Below are positions 10,480 through 21,107 of a stretch of 64,000 nt of DNA, piece by piece (within the stretch, counting starts at the first letter, position 1; each line of letters begins with the position of its first letter). Under the pieces are notes generated by a model. That model searched no databases and was not told the DNA's origin. It worked only from the letters and a program-made list of their open reading frames with translations. This DNA comes from an uncultured Granulosicoccaceae bacterium (lineage in GTDB: Bacteria > Pseudomonadota > Gammaproteobacteria > Granulosicoccales > Granulosicoccaceae). Made by a program: the position numbers and the translations under genes. The stretch covers positions 95,754 to 159,753 of the forward strand of contig CALFCF010000030.1 of assembly GCA_937951345.1 (NCBI GenBank), given 5' to 3'.

Positions 10480-12840
10480 TCATGAACGCTGGATCTCCAC
10501 AGCGGCGCAAAGCGGGCCCAGCGCTGCAGTTTCTGTCAATCCACCCGGTATCCAGACGCAATTCTCAGGGACTGCGTCGTCCAGCTTAACCGGCAAGGTG
10601 ACTCGTGATCCGTTTTGTACAACGACAATCTGATCACCGTCGTTGATATTGTGGCGCTGCAATTCCGAATGCCGCATAGAGGCGAAAGCCTGTTTACCGT
10701 CGTTGGATTTCTGAAGAGGCACGGAGCGACGAACCAAAGGATCAACGCGATGAATCGGAATTTCGCCAACCCGTAACAGCGCATCCCCATAGTCAATTGA
10801 CTGGTAGTCTGTTTGCGCACTGCCGCTTGTCAGATTGTTTAATTCGATGTTTGCACATTGCGACTGAACTTCCCGGGTAATCTGTTCAGGGCTTGTGTAG
10901 GCAATGTCCTGTAATTCGAGAAGATCAGCCAACACACGATAAATCTTCCATGCCGGTCGTGCCTGACCGGGTGGCTCAACCAGTCCACGGTTACTTTGCC
11001 AGTGTCCGGTAGCGTTAACGTATGTACCATAACTTTCAGTGAATGCCGCTGCAGGCAGCACCACTGTTGCGTACTGGCGAATAGATTCGCTATCAAATGC
11101 GCTGACACATATTACCTGTTCGGCGCCTGCAACCGCCTGCATGGCACCGGCGGCATTAGCGGCATCAAATTCAAGCTCCACGCCGTGCAGCAAGTACGTG
11201 TTTAATGATTGGTTCAACATGTCACCGGCATGACGGCCGGCGGAACCGAGCGCACTACCACCTGCCCGGCGATGCGGCACCACGCCCGCTAACCAGGCAC
11301 CGGCTGAGTTACCGAGCGAAGGCAGGTACGAAAGCGTTGCGTTTACTTTGGTTGCTATCGCTTCAGCCAGAGCGGCTAACGTCGCGAAGGCGGGATGATT
11401 AACGGCAAGCGAACCGAGCATCAAACTGGCACGTTCGGCGTCACGTAGTTCCGCTGCAATTTGTCGGTGTCGATCATCCGGCTCGAGCGATGGCAGACCA
11501 CGAAGTTTGCCCAGATCTGCTTCAGCGGCCACTGCGATCCTGCACAGTTCATCGGCCAGCCTGTCATAACGGGGAGACAGGGCAACCGACGCATCGAAGT
11601 GCATCGGAAAATCCAGTGGATTAACGAAACTTATACGTCCGCCGTTCAGTGCTGACTTTCGAAGTCGAAGCGCAGCGATCGGTAATTCTTTTCGAATGTT
11701 GGAACCAACAACCAGTGCAGCATCGAGGCTCTCGAGGTCATTGATGCTCATACCCAGCCACGGCATCGCCGGTGAGCTTGCGTCAGCCGAAAAGTCAGTT
11801 TGCGCAAGGCGGTGATCAATGTCATCGGTACCCAGGGCACGCGCAAGTTTTTGTGCCATGTACAGTTCTTCAAGTGTACTGTGCGCACTCGCAAGCACAC
11901 CCAGACTGCCCTTGCCTGCACCGCTTCGCAATGCATCAACCGCTGCCTGTAATGCGGTATCCCAGTCACAATCAACCAGTTCACCGTTCTGTCTAATGCG
12001 CGGTGTCGTCAGTCTGTCAGCAGAATGCAAACCCTGATAACTGAAACGGTCTCTATCTGATATCCAGACTTCATTGATTGCCTCGTTTTCACGCGGCACA
12101 ACGCGGTTTACCTTACCGTTATCGAGGTGTACAAAAATATTTGATCCGAGGCTGTCGTGTGGTGCGACTGCCGGTGCCTGTTGCAGTTCCCAGGAGCGCG
12201 CCGAGTATCGTGAAGGACGCGCGGTTAAGGCGCCGACCGGACAAATGTCAATAACATTGCCGGACACTTCGGAAGCTACCGATTTTTCGATGTACGTACC
12301 GATGCGCACGTTCTCGCCGCGACCTGTGGCACCCAACTCGCGTACCCCGGCAATTTCCTCACCGAAACGAACACATCGCGTGCAGTGGATACAGCGTGTC
12401 ATTTCAGTGGCTATCAATGGACCGATATATTTGTCCATCACAACCCGCTTGCCTTCCGTGTACTGCGATGCACTACCGCCATAACCCATCGCGACATCCT
12501 GCAACTCGCACTCACCACCCTGATCGCAGATGGGACAATCCAGCGGATGATTGATCAGCAGAAATTCCATCGTGCCCTGCTGCGCCTCAAGGGCAAGTTT
12601 GGAGCGCGTTTTTACCACCATATCCGGCATTACCGGTGTAGCGCAGGCAGGCAGAGGTTTCGGTGCTTTTTCGACTTCCACCAGACACATGCGGCAGTTG
12701 GCCGCTACCGATAATTTCTTGTGATAGCAGAAACGCGGAATATCAATACCGGCTGCGTCAGTGACCTCGATCAACATCTGCCCGCGTTTTGCAGTCAGAG
12801 GTTGCCCGTCCACCGTCAGATTAATATCGTCGTCACTCAT
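10480..12840 (-). CDS. nuoG: NADH-quinone oxidoreductase subunit G
   Basis: Large peripheral subunit of complex I that carries the N1b, N4 and N5 clusters. The 786-aa protein starts with a [2Fe-2S] ferredoxin domain (CYHKKLSVAANCRMC), then the His-Cys3 segment around CPICDQGGECELQD, a 4Fe-4S segment (CIHCTRCVRFGEE) and a long molybdopterin-oxidoreductase-like domain that has lost its catalytic cofactor role. Length is within the proteobacterial range. It lies between nuoF and nuoH. Confidence 0.97.
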   Translation of the reverse strand: MSDDDINLTVDGQPLTAKRGQMLIEVTDAAGIDIPRFCYHKKLSVAANCRMCLVEVEKAPKPLPACATPVMPDMVVKTRSKLALEAQQGTMEFLLINHPLDCPICDQGGECELQDVAMGYGGSASQYTEGKRVVMDKYIGPLIATEMTRCIHCTRCVRFGEEIAGVRELGATGRGENVRIGTYIEKSVASEVSGNVIDICPVGALTARPSRYSARSWELQQAPAVAPHDSLGSNIFVHLDNGKVNRVVPRENEAINEVWISDRDRFSYQGLHSADRLTTPRIRQNGELVDCDWDTALQAAVDALRSGAGKGSLGVLASAHSTLEELYMAQKLARALGTDDIDHRLAQTDFSADASSPAMPWLGMSINDLESLDAALVVGSNIRKELPIAALRLRKSALNGGRISFVNPLDFPMHFDASVALSPRYDRLADELCRIAVAAEADLGKLRGLPSLEPDDRHRQIAAELRDAERASLMLGSLAVNHPAFATLAALAEAIATKVNATLSYLPSLGNSAGAWLAGVVPHRRAGGSALGSAGRHAGDMLNQSLNTYLLHGVELEFDAANAAGAMQAVAGAEQVICVSAFDSESIRQYATVVLPAAAFTESYGTYVNATGHWQSNRGLVEPPGQARPAWKIYRVLADLLELQDIAYTSPEQITREVQSQCANIELNNLTSGSAQTDYQSIDYGDALLRVGEIPIHRVDPLVRRSVPLQKSNDGKQAFASMRHSELQRHNINDGDQIVVVQNGSRVTLPVKLDDAVPENCVWIPGGLTETAALGPLCAAVEIQRS

Positions 12841-12893
12841 GTATTTTCACACTATGCGCTGATCACGATTAGGTCGCGTGCAGCATTTTAAAA

Positions 12894-14216
12894 TCAGGCA
12901 ACTGCACCTAACTGCTCAGCGACCAGACTGCGTTTGTGTTCTATGTAATATTCGAATTCATGGCGAAAATGTTTCAGCATGCCTTGCACCGGCATTGCTG
13001 CCGCGTCACCGAGCGCACAAATCGTTCTACCGGCAATTTTACCAGCCACGTCCTCGAGTTTATCCAGATCTTCAGGCTGTCCTTCCCCGTCAACGATGCG
13101 ACACAGCATTCTGTACAACCAACCGGTTCCTTCACGACACGGCGTACATTGACCGCAGGATTCAGAAAAATAAAATCGCGATATACGTTTAAGCGCGACG
13201 ACCATATCGGTTGTTTCATCCATGACGATTACGGCACCCGAACCCAGCATCGAACCGGCTTTGGCAATGGCATCGTAGTCCATATTGGTTTGCATCATGA
13301 TGTCACCGGGTAGAACCGGTACCGAAGACCCACCGGGTATTACCGCTTTTAATTTGCGACCGTCGCGCATACCACCCGCCATCTCAAGCAATTCGCTGAA
13401 CGGCGTACCCAGATTGATTTCAAAGTTGCCCGGTGCAGCAACATGCCCGGACACGGAAAACAGCTTCTGACCACCGGCATTCTCGATACCCATGGATTGA
13501 AACCATTCAGCACCGTTACGCATGATCGCCGGAACTGACGCAACTGATTCCGTATTGTTGATGGTGGTCGGTCGACCGTAGAGACCGTAGCCAGCCGGGA
13601 ATGGTGGTTTAAAGCGAGGTTGGCCTTTCTTGCCTTCCAGTGACTCAAGAAGTGCCGTTTCCTCACCGCAAATATAGGCGCCGGCACCGAGCGTACCGTA
13701 AACATCGATGTCGATGCCGCTGCCTTTTATATCCTTACCGACCCAGCCGTTGTCATAAGCTTCCTTTAGGGCCTGCATAAAACGCTCGTAGCTTTCGTCC
13801 ATGAATTCACCGCGCATGTAGTTGTAGCCAACACTCGCGTGAATGGCATAACAACCGATGAGCATACCTTCAACCAGTGCGTGCGGATTGAAACGCAACA
13901 GGTCTCTATCCTTACAAGTGCCCGGTTCGGATTCATCGGAATTAACCACCAGATAACTTTGACCGAATGGCTTAGCACCTTCCGGGTCCGGTTTCGGCAT
14001 GAAGCTCCACTTCAGGCCGGTCGGAAAGCCCGCACCACCACGCCCTCGAAGTCCTGATGCTTTAACTATTTCGACAACGTCTGCCGGTGACATTTTCTCG
14101 TCAATAATTTTTTGCCAGCCAGTGTAACCACCGATCTTCAGGTAGTTTTCATACGTCCACGGCTCATCAAATTGCAGTGTCGTGTAACAGACCTGGTTTT
14201 GTACTTGAGCATTCAT
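12894..14216 (-). CDS. nuoF: NADH-quinone oxidoreductase subunit F
   Basis: NADH-binding flavoprotein subunit of complex I: it oxidises NADH with FMN and passes electrons to cluster N3. The 440-aa sequence contains the glycine-rich NADH site GLRGRGGAGFPTGLKW, the FMN region GAGAYICGEETALLESLEG, and the N3 cysteines in SCGQCTPCREGTGW with a distant Cys in TICALGDAA. It follows nuoE by about 33 bp. Confidence 0.98.
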   Translation of the reverse strand: MNAQVQNQVCYTTLQFDEPWTYENYLKIGGYTGWQKIIDEKMSPADVVEIVKASGLRGRGGAGFPTGLKWSFMPKPDPEGAKPFGQSYLVVNSDESEPGTCKDRDLLRFNPHALVEGMLIGCYAIHASVGYNYMRGEFMDESYERFMQALKEAYDNGWVGKDIKGSGIDIDVYGTLGAGAYICGEETALLESLEGKKGQPRFKPPFPAGYGLYGRPTTINNTESVASVPAIMRNGAEWFQSMGIENAGGQKLFSVSGHVAAPGNFEINLGTPFSELLEMAGGMRDGRKLKAVIPGGSSVPVLPGDIMMQTNMDYDAIAKAGSMLGSGAVIVMDETTDMVVALKRISRFYFSESCGQCTPCREGTGWLYRMLCRIVDGEGQPEDLDKLEDVAGKIAGRTICALGDAAAMPVQGMLKHFRHEFEYYIEHKRSLVAEQLGAVA

Positions 14217-14249
14217 GTGTATTTCTTTCGCAAATTACCCGGCTACTCG

Positions 14250-14738
14250 TTAATCAAGCGCATCCAGAATTTCATCAACCTTTTCCGGTGTCAGATCTGT
14301 ATGGTAGACATGATCAACCTGCATCATTGGTCCGCCGGCACACGCGGCCAGACATTCCTCTTCGACCTTGAGAAAAATTTTACCGTCAGCCGTGCTCTCA
14401 CCCAGTTTGATACCGTATTTTTTTTCAACATGGTTAACGATAGTGTCTGACCCCATCAACATACAGCTGATATTGGTGCAGATAGCGATATTGTGGCGCC
14501 CACAAGGCTTAGTCTCATACATCGAGTAGAAGCTTGCCACTTCGTAGACAGCAATTTTCGGCATGTCGAGTACTTCGGCACAAGCATCCATTAATTCCGT
14601 TGTCAGGTAGCCATCATTCTGATGCTGCGCCACGCGCAGAGCTGCCAAAACGGCTGACTGTTTCTGTTCCGGCGGATACCGGCCTAGCCACTCGTTAATT
14701 TCATCGAGTGAATGCTGATTGAGAACACTTTCAGTCAT
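14250..14738 (-). CDS. nuoE: NADH-quinone oxidoreductase subunit E
   Basis: Thioredoxin-fold subunit of complex I with the [2Fe-2S] cluster N1a. The 162-aa protein shows the four ligands as CTNISC and CLAACAGGP, and matches the usual length. It works with NuoF and NuoG as the NADH dehydrogenase module, and lies between nuoD and nuoF. Confidence 0.97.
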   Translation of the reverse strand: MTESVLNQHSLDEINEWLGRYPPEQKQSAVLAALRVAQHQNDGYLTTELMDACAEVLDMPKIAVYEVASFYSMYETKPCGRHNIAICTNISCMLMGSDTIVNHVEKKYGIKLGESTADGKIFLKVEEECLAACAGGPMMQVDHVYHTDLTPEKVDEILDALD

Positions 14739-14854
14739 ATAAATCGGTTCACGTTCTTGATGATTCGCACGCTTAAGTTTTTACAATTCCAGACCAAAAC
14801 GATCTTTGTTGAAAATCCGCACTTGCCACTTTCTATACAAACCCACAACAGTTC

Positions 14855-16108
14855 CTAACGGTCGATTTCACCGAAAACTATATCCTGTGTACCAATGATC
14901 GCAACCACATCCGATAACATGTGACCACGTGTCATTTCGTCGAGTCCGGACAAGTGTGCAAACCCCGGCGCCCTGACTTTTAACCGGTAGGGTTTATTCG
15001 CCCCGTCAGAGATCAGGTAACAACCGAACTCACCCTTGGGGTGTTCAATAGCAGCATAGGCTTCACCTTCCGGCAGACAAAACCCCTCAGTGAACAATTT
15101 GAAGTGGTGAATCAGAGCTTCCATATCGCCCTTCATAGTTTCACGCTTCGGTGGTGCAATTTTATGGTCTTCAGTTAATACAGGGCCGGGATTATTTCTG
15201 ATCCATTCAAGACACTGGCGGATAATGCTGTTTGATTGACGCATTTCCTCCATGCGCACGAGGTAACGATCATAACAGTCGCCGTTTGTGCCAACCGGTA
15301 TATCGAACGCCATGCGATCGTATACTTCGTAGGGCTGTTTTTTTCTTAAATCCCATTCGATACCACTGCCACGTAACATCGGGCCGGTGAAACCCATCTG
15401 TAGCGCGCGCTCAGGTGACACAACACCGATACCAACCGTTCGCTGTTTCCATATGCGGTTGTCCGTTAACAGGGTTTCATACTCATCAACATAGCCCGGG
15501 AAACGCGTAGTGAAGTCATCGATGAAATCCAGCAACGACCCCTGACGGTTTTTGTTGGCTTTGGCAGCAGCGGATTTACTGCGCCATTTCGACTCTTCAT
15601 ACTGCGGCATAAAATCGGGGAGGTCACGGGCAACACCCCCAGGGCGGTAATAGGTCGCATGCAGTCTTGCGCCCGATACAGCCTCATAGCAGTCCATTAA
15701 ATCTTCCCGTTCTCTGAACGCATACAAGAACATGGACATTGCGCCAACATCGAGTGCGTGCGCACCTATCCACATCAGGTGATTTAACAGTCGGGTAATC
15801 TCGTCAAACATGACGCGTATGTATTGCGCACGTTCCGGCACCTCAATACCCAATAGTTTTTCTATCGCCAGTACATAGCCGTGCTCATTGCACATCATCG
15901 ACACGTAATCGAGTCGATCCATGTAACCGATAGACTGGTTATAGGGTTTGCTTTCAGCCAGCTTTTCCGTCCCCCGATGCAGCAATCCGATATGGGGATC
16001 AGCGCGCTCAATAACCTCACCGTCCATCTCCAGAACAAGACGCAACACACCGTGAGCCGCCGGATGCTGGGGACCGAAATTGAGTGTGTAATTACGTATT
16101 TCAGGCAC
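14855..16108 (-). CDS. nuoD: NADH-quinone oxidoreductase subunit D
   Basis: Subunit of the quinone-reducing module of complex I, related to the large subunit of NiFe hydrogenases. It is 417 aa, starts with GTG, and begins with the typical [16 protein letters not shown] followed by [14 protein letters not shown]. The quinone-site histidine and tyrosine regions are retained. It is a stand-alone gene, not fused to nuoC as in enterics and pseudomonads. Confidence 0.98.
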   Translation of the reverse strand: MPEIRNYTLNFGPQHPAAHGVLRLVLEMDGEVIERADPHIGLLHRGTEKLAESKPYNQSIGYMDRLDYVSMMCNEHGYVLAIEKLLGIEVPERAQYIRVMFDEITRLLNHLMWIGAHALDVGAMSMFLYAFREREDLMDCYEAVSGARLHATYYRPGGVARDLPDFMPQYEESKWRSKSAAAKANKNRQGSLLDFIDDFTTRFPGYVDEYETLLTDNRIWKQRTVGIGVVSPERALQMGFTGPMLRGSGIEWDLRKKQPYEVYDRMAFDIPVGTNGDCYDRYLVRMEEMRQSNSIIRQCLEWIRNNPGPVLTEDHKIAPPKRETMKGDMEALIHHFKLFTEGFCLPEGEAYAAIEHPKGEFGCYLISDGANKPYRLKVRAPGFAHLSGLDEMTRGHMLSDVVAIIGTQDIVFGEIDR

Positions 16109-16176
16109 GGGAAATTATCTCTTGTTTAAACCTGTTGTTGTGCTCAGTTGTTCTGGTTTTCTTTCCGGGTGAATAC

Positions 16177-16908
16177 TCAGACCACATCCGATTGCGTGTC
16201 ATCGGGTTCGGGTGTTTCGCCAGATGCATAGCGGTTGTCATCACGAATAACGCGTGGCACCAGCACACGTGGCTGTATCGTTACCGGTTCATAGACGACG
16301 CGCCCGACCTCAGGGTCGTACCGCATCTCGACGTTACCCACCAGCGGAAAGTCTTTGCGAAACGGATGTCCGACGAAACCATAATCTGTCAGGATTCGGC
16401 GCAGATCATTGTGCCCGTCAAACAAGATACCAAAAAGATCAAACGCTTCGCGCTCGTACCAATCTGCACCCGACCAGATGGATGTCACGCTCGGTACGAC
16501 TGGAAAATTGTCATCTTCACATTGCGCGCGCACGCGAAGCCGTAAATTGTGCTGTACAGACAACAAGTGGTAGACCACCGCAAAGCGCGGTTGTCCAGTG
16601 TCCGCTAACGCGGCGTCCTGGCCGAAACTTAATCTGCCGACGGAGTTTGCATCCACGGCACGCGAGAAACCCTGCCCCGCTTCAGTGTCTGTTGACCATT
16701 CAGACTTACCGTACGCCCCATAGTCAACACCACAGAGATCTATCAACAGCGTGAATGCGAGTTGCTCATCGTCGCGTAACAACTTACAGGTATCCAGCAA
16801 ATCCCCGGGCGCGACAATCAGTGTAACTTCATCGTTATTTAATTGAGGTGTCACCGCAGGCAGGCTAGCTTGCAAGCGCTGGACGAGATTTTCTGCACGT
16901 GTTGCCAT
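16177..16908 (-). CDS. nuoC: NADH-quinone oxidoreductase subunit C
   Basis: Peripheral 30-kDa-type subunit of complex I that packs against NuoD and NuoB. The signature [21 protein letters not shown] and the following [10 protein letters not shown] are present. It is 243 aa, slightly longer than many bacterial homologues because of a central insertion around residues 65-95 and an acidic C-terminal tail. It is separate from nuoD. Confidence 0.96.
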   Translation of the reverse strand: MATRAENLVQRLQASLPAVTPQLNNDEVTLIVAPGDLLDTCKLLRDDEQLAFTLLIDLCGVDYGAYGKSEWSTDTEAGQGFSRAVDANSVGRLSFGQDAALADTGQPRFAVVYHLLSVQHNLRLRVRAQCEDDNFPVVPSVTSIWSGADWYEREAFDLFGILFDGHNDLRRILTDYGFVGHPFRKDFPLVGNVEMRYDPEVGRVVYEPVTIQPRVLVPRVIRDDNRYASGETPEPDDTQSDVV

Positions 16909-17051
16909 TCTGGCTTTGTCCGGGTCTTATTAAGAGCTTCTTACTAAGAGTTTTTTGTAACGGTGTTCTTGTGCAATTTCGGTCTGTCAGGTTCTTCGTT
17001 TCTGATCGATTGTTGCCACAATCACCAACAAGTCAAAACCGGCAGGGTGAG

Positions 17052-17528
17052 CTAACGCGCTATTGTGTTTGTGTTCCGTATTTTATTTTGCAATTGCAAA
17101 ATTCCGTAGAGCAGCGCTTCAGCGGTTGGCGGACAACCCGGCACATAAACGTCAACCGGTACGATGCGGTCGCACCCACGGACCACAGCGTACGAATAAT
17201 GGTAGTAACCACCACCGTTGGCACAGGAGCCCATCGAAATGACCCACTTCGGGTCGGGCATCTGGTCGTACACCTTACGTAGCGCCGGCGCCATTTTGTT
17301 CACCAACGTACCGGCAACTACCATCACATCAGACTGACGCGGGCTGGGCCGGAAAATAATCCCGAAACGATCAAGATCATAGCGTGCCGCACCGGCGTGC
17401 ATCATCTCTACCGCGCAACAGGCCAGACCAAACGTCATCGGCCACATCGAACCGGTACGGGCCCAGTTAATAAGTTTATCTGCAGAGGTTGTTACAAACC
17501 CCTCTTCCAGAACGCCTTCTATTCCCAT
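17052..17528 (-). CDS. nuoB: NADH-quinone oxidoreductase subunit B
   Basis: Carries cluster N2, the last electron carrier before quinone in complex I. Ligands are visible as the tandem Cys of [21 protein letters not shown] and [12 protein letters not shown]. The frame is open upstream to 17639, but the ATG at 17528 has AAGGGG about 8 nt before it and gives a normal 158 aa, overlapping nuoA by 10 bp. The upstream part of the frame is only the nuoA sequence read in another frame. Confidence 0.97.
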   Translation of the reverse strand: MGIEGVLEEGFVTTSADKLINWARTGSMWPMTFGLACCAVEMMHAGAARYDLDRFGIIFRPSPRQSDVMVVAGTLVNKMAPALRKVYDQMPDPKWVISMGSCANGGGYYHYSYAVVRGCDRIVPVDVYVPGCPPTAEALLYGILQLQNKIRNTNTIAR

Positions 17529-17875
17529 TCCAACGCCCCTTTCTTCCATTCGTAGATGAAGCCGATAACCAGAATGAAAAGAAACAGCGCCATTGCAATA
17601 TAGGCAGCAGGTGAAATGGTGTCTAGAACAACGGCCCAAGGCACAAGAAAGGTGATCTCGAGATCGAATATGATGAATAGAATCGCTACCAGATAATAGC
17701 GCACATCAAATTTCATTCGAGCATCTTCGAAGGCTTCAAAACCACACTCGTAAGGTGAGTTCTTTTCCTTGTTCGGACGGGAGGGGCCAATCACGCGACC
17801 CGCGGTCAGGAGTACAACACCCATCACGATCCCTATGGCTATAAAAAGCAGTACCGGGAAATAGTTGGCAAGCAT
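17519..17875 (-). CDS. nuoA: NADH-quinone oxidoreductase subunit A
   Basis: Small membrane subunit of complex I, 118 aa with three transmembrane helices, and the first gene of the operon. The conserved loop [12 protein letters not shown] and the acidic helix [15 protein letters not shown] are present. The 167 bp to tRNA-Leu should contain the nuo promoter, but I do not see a convincing -35/-10 pair there. Confidence 0.97.
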   Translation of the reverse strand: MLANYFPVLLFIAIGIVMGVVLLTAGRVIGPSRPNKEKNSPYECGFEAFEDARMKFDVRYYLVAILFIIFDLEITFLVPWAVVLDTISPAAYIAMALFLFILVIGFIYEWKKGALEWE

Positions 17876-18042
17876 CTTAGTCTCAGTGTTTCAGTATCGC
17901 GATCCGGTGCAAGCGGCGCACAAAAACGCTAGAAATGTTGTTTCAAAAAACCTGTGTAAAGTTTAGACCCTGACAGCTCGGCCGTCAGCGGGACATCCTG
18001 TCAGCACACTTTCCCGTCTCATCTGACCTGATCTTCTACAAA

Positions 18043-18127
18043 TGGTGCCGACGCCCGGACTCGAACCGGGACAGCTTTCGCTACTACCCCCTCAAGATAG
18101 CGTGTCTACCAATTCCACCACGTCGGC
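18043..18127 (-). tRNA. tRNA-Leu (anticodon GAG)
   Basis: An 85-nt class II tRNA with encoded CCA. The acceptor stem is GCCGACG/CGTCGGC, the anticodon loop reads CTTGAGG with GAG as anticodon, and the long variable arm of leucine tRNAs is present. It lies downstream of secG, as leuU does in E. coli and relatives. Confidence 0.97.
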
Positions 18128-18142
18128 ATTTGTCATTCGAGG

Positions 18143-18148
18143 ATTGTA
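18143..18148 (-). promoter_or_regulatory. Possible -10 box of tRNA-Leu promoter
   Basis: Minus-strand TACAAT lies 15 bp before the mature tRNA-Leu. The -35 region is poor (CTGCCG at 16 bp), so either the promoter is weak or the tRNA is transcribed from secG. Confidence 0.35.
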
Positions 18149-18276
18149 CCTGACATACGCTGCCGGCAGGTCGCCTGATTGGCTGGCCGGACCGACAAAC
18201 TGCAGAGTTTGTTACTGATACTAGTAGTTCAACAACCGGTTCAGATTAAGCATCGTCGCAATCTGTTTGCCACGCG

Positions 18277-18672
18277 CTAGTTTTCCGTATTGCTCTGGGG
18301 TAAATCTGAATCCCCTGTAGCCGGTGTTGCAGGCGCCTGACCTGTCGGTGTTGGCAAGTCAGATTCAACAGGTGCGTCCGGCACAGTTTCCTCTTCAATA
18401 ACTGAAGGCAGGCTGTCTGTGACACTGGAAATACCACCATCACGATGTGCAGCCATGTAAAACAGCAATAGGCTGGTACCGAAAAACGCGGCAGCCAGGC
18501 CGGTGGTCAGGCGGGTTAAAAAAGACGCAGATCCTCTTGCCCCGAAAACCGTCGCCGACGCGCCACTGCCAAACGCAGCACCTGCATCAGCACCCTTACC
18601 GTGTTGAATTAAAACCAAACCGATAACACCGAGTGCCAGTGCCACGTGTAAAACCAATGCTAATGCCTGCAT
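18277..18672 (-). CDS. secG: Preprotein translocase subunit SecG
   Basis: Auxiliary membrane subunit of the SecYEG translocon. The 131-aa protein has two transmembrane helices around residues 2-22 and 52-72, separated by the conserved GADAGAAFGSGASATVFGARG loop in part. It ends with an acidic Pro/Thr-rich tail. It lies between tpiA and tRNA-Leu, the order known from Pseudomonas, Legionella and Xanthomonas. Confidence 0.95.
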   Translation of the reverse strand: MQALALVLHVALALGVIGLVLIQHGKGADAGAAFGSGASATVFGARGSASFLTRLTTGLAAAFFGTSLLLFYMAAHRDGGISSVTDSLPSVIEEETVPDAPVESDLPTPTGQAPATPATGDSDLPQSNTEN

Positions 18673-18786
18673 ATTTACCTACCAATTACTGCCAGTGACA
18701 TTGCCACTGGCCGGTTACCGCAACATGTACGGTCAAAGTGTTACGGCTAAATACTACGTATAACAAATAAAAATACTCGAACAGCG

Positions 18787-19542
18787 TCAGTCGGCAGCAG
18801 CCCGGCAGATCGCCACAAAATCATCGGCATCAAGCGATGCGCCGCCTATCAGACCACCATCGATATCCGGCTGCGCAAATAGCTCATGCGCATTAGACGG
18901 CTTGACACTGCCGCCATACAGCACTCTTATTCCCCGGGCAATGGCCGGATCACGCTCGGCAATCCACCGCCTTAACCATTGATGAACTTCCTGCGCCTGC
19001 CCGGCTGTCGCTGTTTCACCGGTGCCGATTGCCCATACCGGTTCATAGGCGACAACCGCTTCAGCCAGCGATTCGATTCCGCAGCGATCAACCACTGACG
19101 CCAGCTGATGTCCGACCACGCTGAACGTCTCGCCGGCTTTACGCTGCTCTGCGGTTTCACCCAGACAAACTATAGGAGCGATACCGGCGTTTTGCACCTG
19201 TTCAAAACGTATCGCCACCTGCTCATTCGATTCCGCGTACAACTGACGCCGCTCGGAGTGTCCAACAAGCACATGGCTGACACCCAGGTCAGCCAGCATC
19301 TGCGCTGAAACTTCCCCGGTGTAGGCGCCCTGCTGCTGATCACTGCAGTTTTGTGCCCCTACACGCAGGCGCGACTCATCAGGCAGCGTCTCGAGGACTG
19401 CCTGTAAGTGCGGAAATGCCGGGCAGATAAGCGCGTCGAGCGCGACGCTTCGAATTCCATCGGCGATTTCTGAAGCCAGAGTAACGACACTACTTCGTGT
19501 GCCGTGTAGCTTCCAGTTTCCGGCAACCAGAGGCTGTCTCAT
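18787..19542 (-). CDS. tpiA: Triosephosphate isomerase
   Basis: Interconverts dihydroxyacetone phosphate and glyceraldehyde 3-phosphate in glycolysis and gluconeogenesis. The TIM-barrel landmarks are present: AGNWKLHG with the catalytic Lys, GHSERR with the catalytic His, AYEPVWAIGTG with the catalytic Glu, and the phosphate loop LYGGSVKPSN. The frame is open to 19563; the ATG at 19542 gives the normal start MRQPLVAGNWK and 251 aa. Confidence 0.97.
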   Translation of the reverse strand: MRQPLVAGNWKLHGTRSSVVTLASEIADGIRSVALDALICPAFPHLQAVLETLPDESRLRVGAQNCSDQQQGAYTGEVSAQMLADLGVSHVLVGHSERRQLYAESNEQVAIRFEQVQNAGIAPIVCLGETAEQRKAGETFSVVGHQLASVVDRCGIESLAEAVVAYEPVWAIGTGETATAGQAQEVHQWLRRWIAERDPAIARGIRVLYGGSVKPSNAHELFAQPDIDGGLIGGASLDADDFVAICRAAAD

Positions 19543-19639
19543 TGCAGATTCGCGAGTTGTCACAAAAGCGGTACAGAATACCGCGAGACAGGGGTGGAAT
19601 CAATAAGGAGGAGTAGATGTAGACCCGGGGTTCCCGGCT

Positions 19640-20980
19640 TTAGTCGAGCGCATCGCCAACGGCACGGGCAACATCGTTACAAATGTTCTCGACATCATTG
19701 GCCACCTGCCCTTCGACCATGACACGCACCAACGGCTCAGTGCCTGACGGTCGCAGCAGCACGCGACCGCTGTCACCCAGCGCCTCTTCAGCGCGTCTGA
19801 CAGCGTCATTGATTTGATCATTGTCAGAGAAATCGACCTTTTCTTTTATCGGGACATTAACCAGGACCTGCGGATAAAGCATCATGCCGGAGCGTAATTC
19901 CGCCAGCGATTGTCCGGTTTGCTTCATAACGGAAAGCACCTGCAACGACGCGACTATCGCGTCTCCGGTGGTAACGCGGTCGAGACAGATAACATGCCCC
20001 GAGTTTTCGCCACCGAGCATCCAGCCGTTCTTTTGCAACAGTTCCATCACGTATCGATCGCCCACCTTGGCGCGCTCAAAAGGGATATCAAGCTCATGCA
20101 GTGCGTGTTCCAGACCGAGATTAGACATCAGAGTACCGGCAACTCCGCCAGTCATTTCACCGGCTTCTTTGCGCGCTCTGGCCAGTACATAGAGAATCTC
20201 ATCGCCATCAACGATTTCACCGCGATGATCAACCATTATGATGCGGTCGCCATCACCGTCCAGCGCGATGCCAAGGTCTGCACGCTCGAGCAGCACATGC
20301 GCTCGCAGATTATCCGGCGCGGTTGCGCCGCATTCCTTGTTGATATTAAGGCCATTGGGTTCTGCACCCACTGACACAACACCGGCCCCCAACTCGCGAA
20401 ACACTCGGTGCGCAATGTCATATCCAGCGCCATTGGCTGCATCGACAACGATCTTCATGCCATCAAGGCGCAAACCACTGACAAACGTACTTTTGCAGAA
20501 CTCGATATAGCGCCCGGCAGCATCATCAACGCGATAAGCGCGCCCGAGATCAGACGAATCCACGGTCGTCATCTCGGCCGTCATTAATTCCTCGATTTGC
20601 AACTCAACCTCGTCCGGTAACTTGCGGCCCTGGCTTGAGAAGATTTTGATGCCATTGTCGAAGTACGGATTGTGCGATGCACTTATGACAATCCCGGCAG
20701 CAGCACGAAAGGTGCTTGTCAAATAGGCCACAGCAGGCGTTGGCATAGGGCCGAGCAAACGGCTGTTAATACCGGCAGATGCAAGACCGGCCTCCAGTGC
20801 AGCCTCAAACAGGTAACCGGAGACTCGGGTGTCCTTGCCAATCAGCACTTCCTTGTTGCCGGTACTGGCAAATACCTGCCCGACAGCCCAACCAAGCTGC
20901 ATAACCACTGATGCGGTCATCGGCGGTATTCCGACCCGGCCACGAACTCCGTCAGTGCCAAAAAATTTTCTGCTACTCAT
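19640..20980 (-). CDS. glmM: Phosphoglucosamine mutase
   Basis: Converts glucosamine 6-phosphate to glucosamine 1-phosphate for UDP-GlcNAc, peptidoglycan and LPS synthesis. The 446-aa protein shows the N-terminal FGTDGVRG, the phosphoserine loop [11 protein letters not shown], the metal loop DGDGDR, the sugar loop GGENSGH and the phosphate loop [11 protein letters not shown]. It lies between folP and tpiA, as in related genomes. Confidence 0.98.
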   Translation of the reverse strand: MSSRKFFGTDGVRGRVGIPPMTASVVMQLGWAVGQVFASTGNKEVLIGKDTRVSGYLFEAALEAGLASAGINSRLLGPMPTPAVAYLTSTFRAAAGIVISASHNPYFDNGIKIFSSQGRKLPDEVELQIEELMTAEMTTVDSSDLGRAYRVDDAAGRYIEFCKSTFVSGLRLDGMKIVVDAANGAGYDIAHRVFRELGAGVVSVGAEPNGLNINKECGATAPDNLRAHVLLERADLGIALDGDGDRIIMVDHRGEIVDGDEILYVLARARKEAGEMTGGVAGTLMSNLGLEHALHELDIPFERAKVGDRYVMELLQKNGWMLGGENSGHVICLDRVTTGDAIVASLQVLSVMKQTGQSLAELRSGMMLYPQVLVNVPIKEKVDFSDNDQINDAVRRAEEALGDSGRVLLRPSGTEPLVRVMVEGQVANDVENICNDVARAVGDALD

Positions 20981-21107
20981 CGAGTGTATCCAGCAGTAGT
21001 GACAACCTTGCGGGCAATGAGGCCAGCACTACAAAAAATTATCTTATGTGTTAAGTACATATATCGAAACTTGGCCCGCCATCTTGATGTTTTGATCGAC
21101 TGCCGCC

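Noticed and set aside
17950..18000. Inverted repeat CTGAC...GTCAG upstream of nuoA as terminator
   Set aside because: No T-tract on either side; possibly part of a leader, but not supported.
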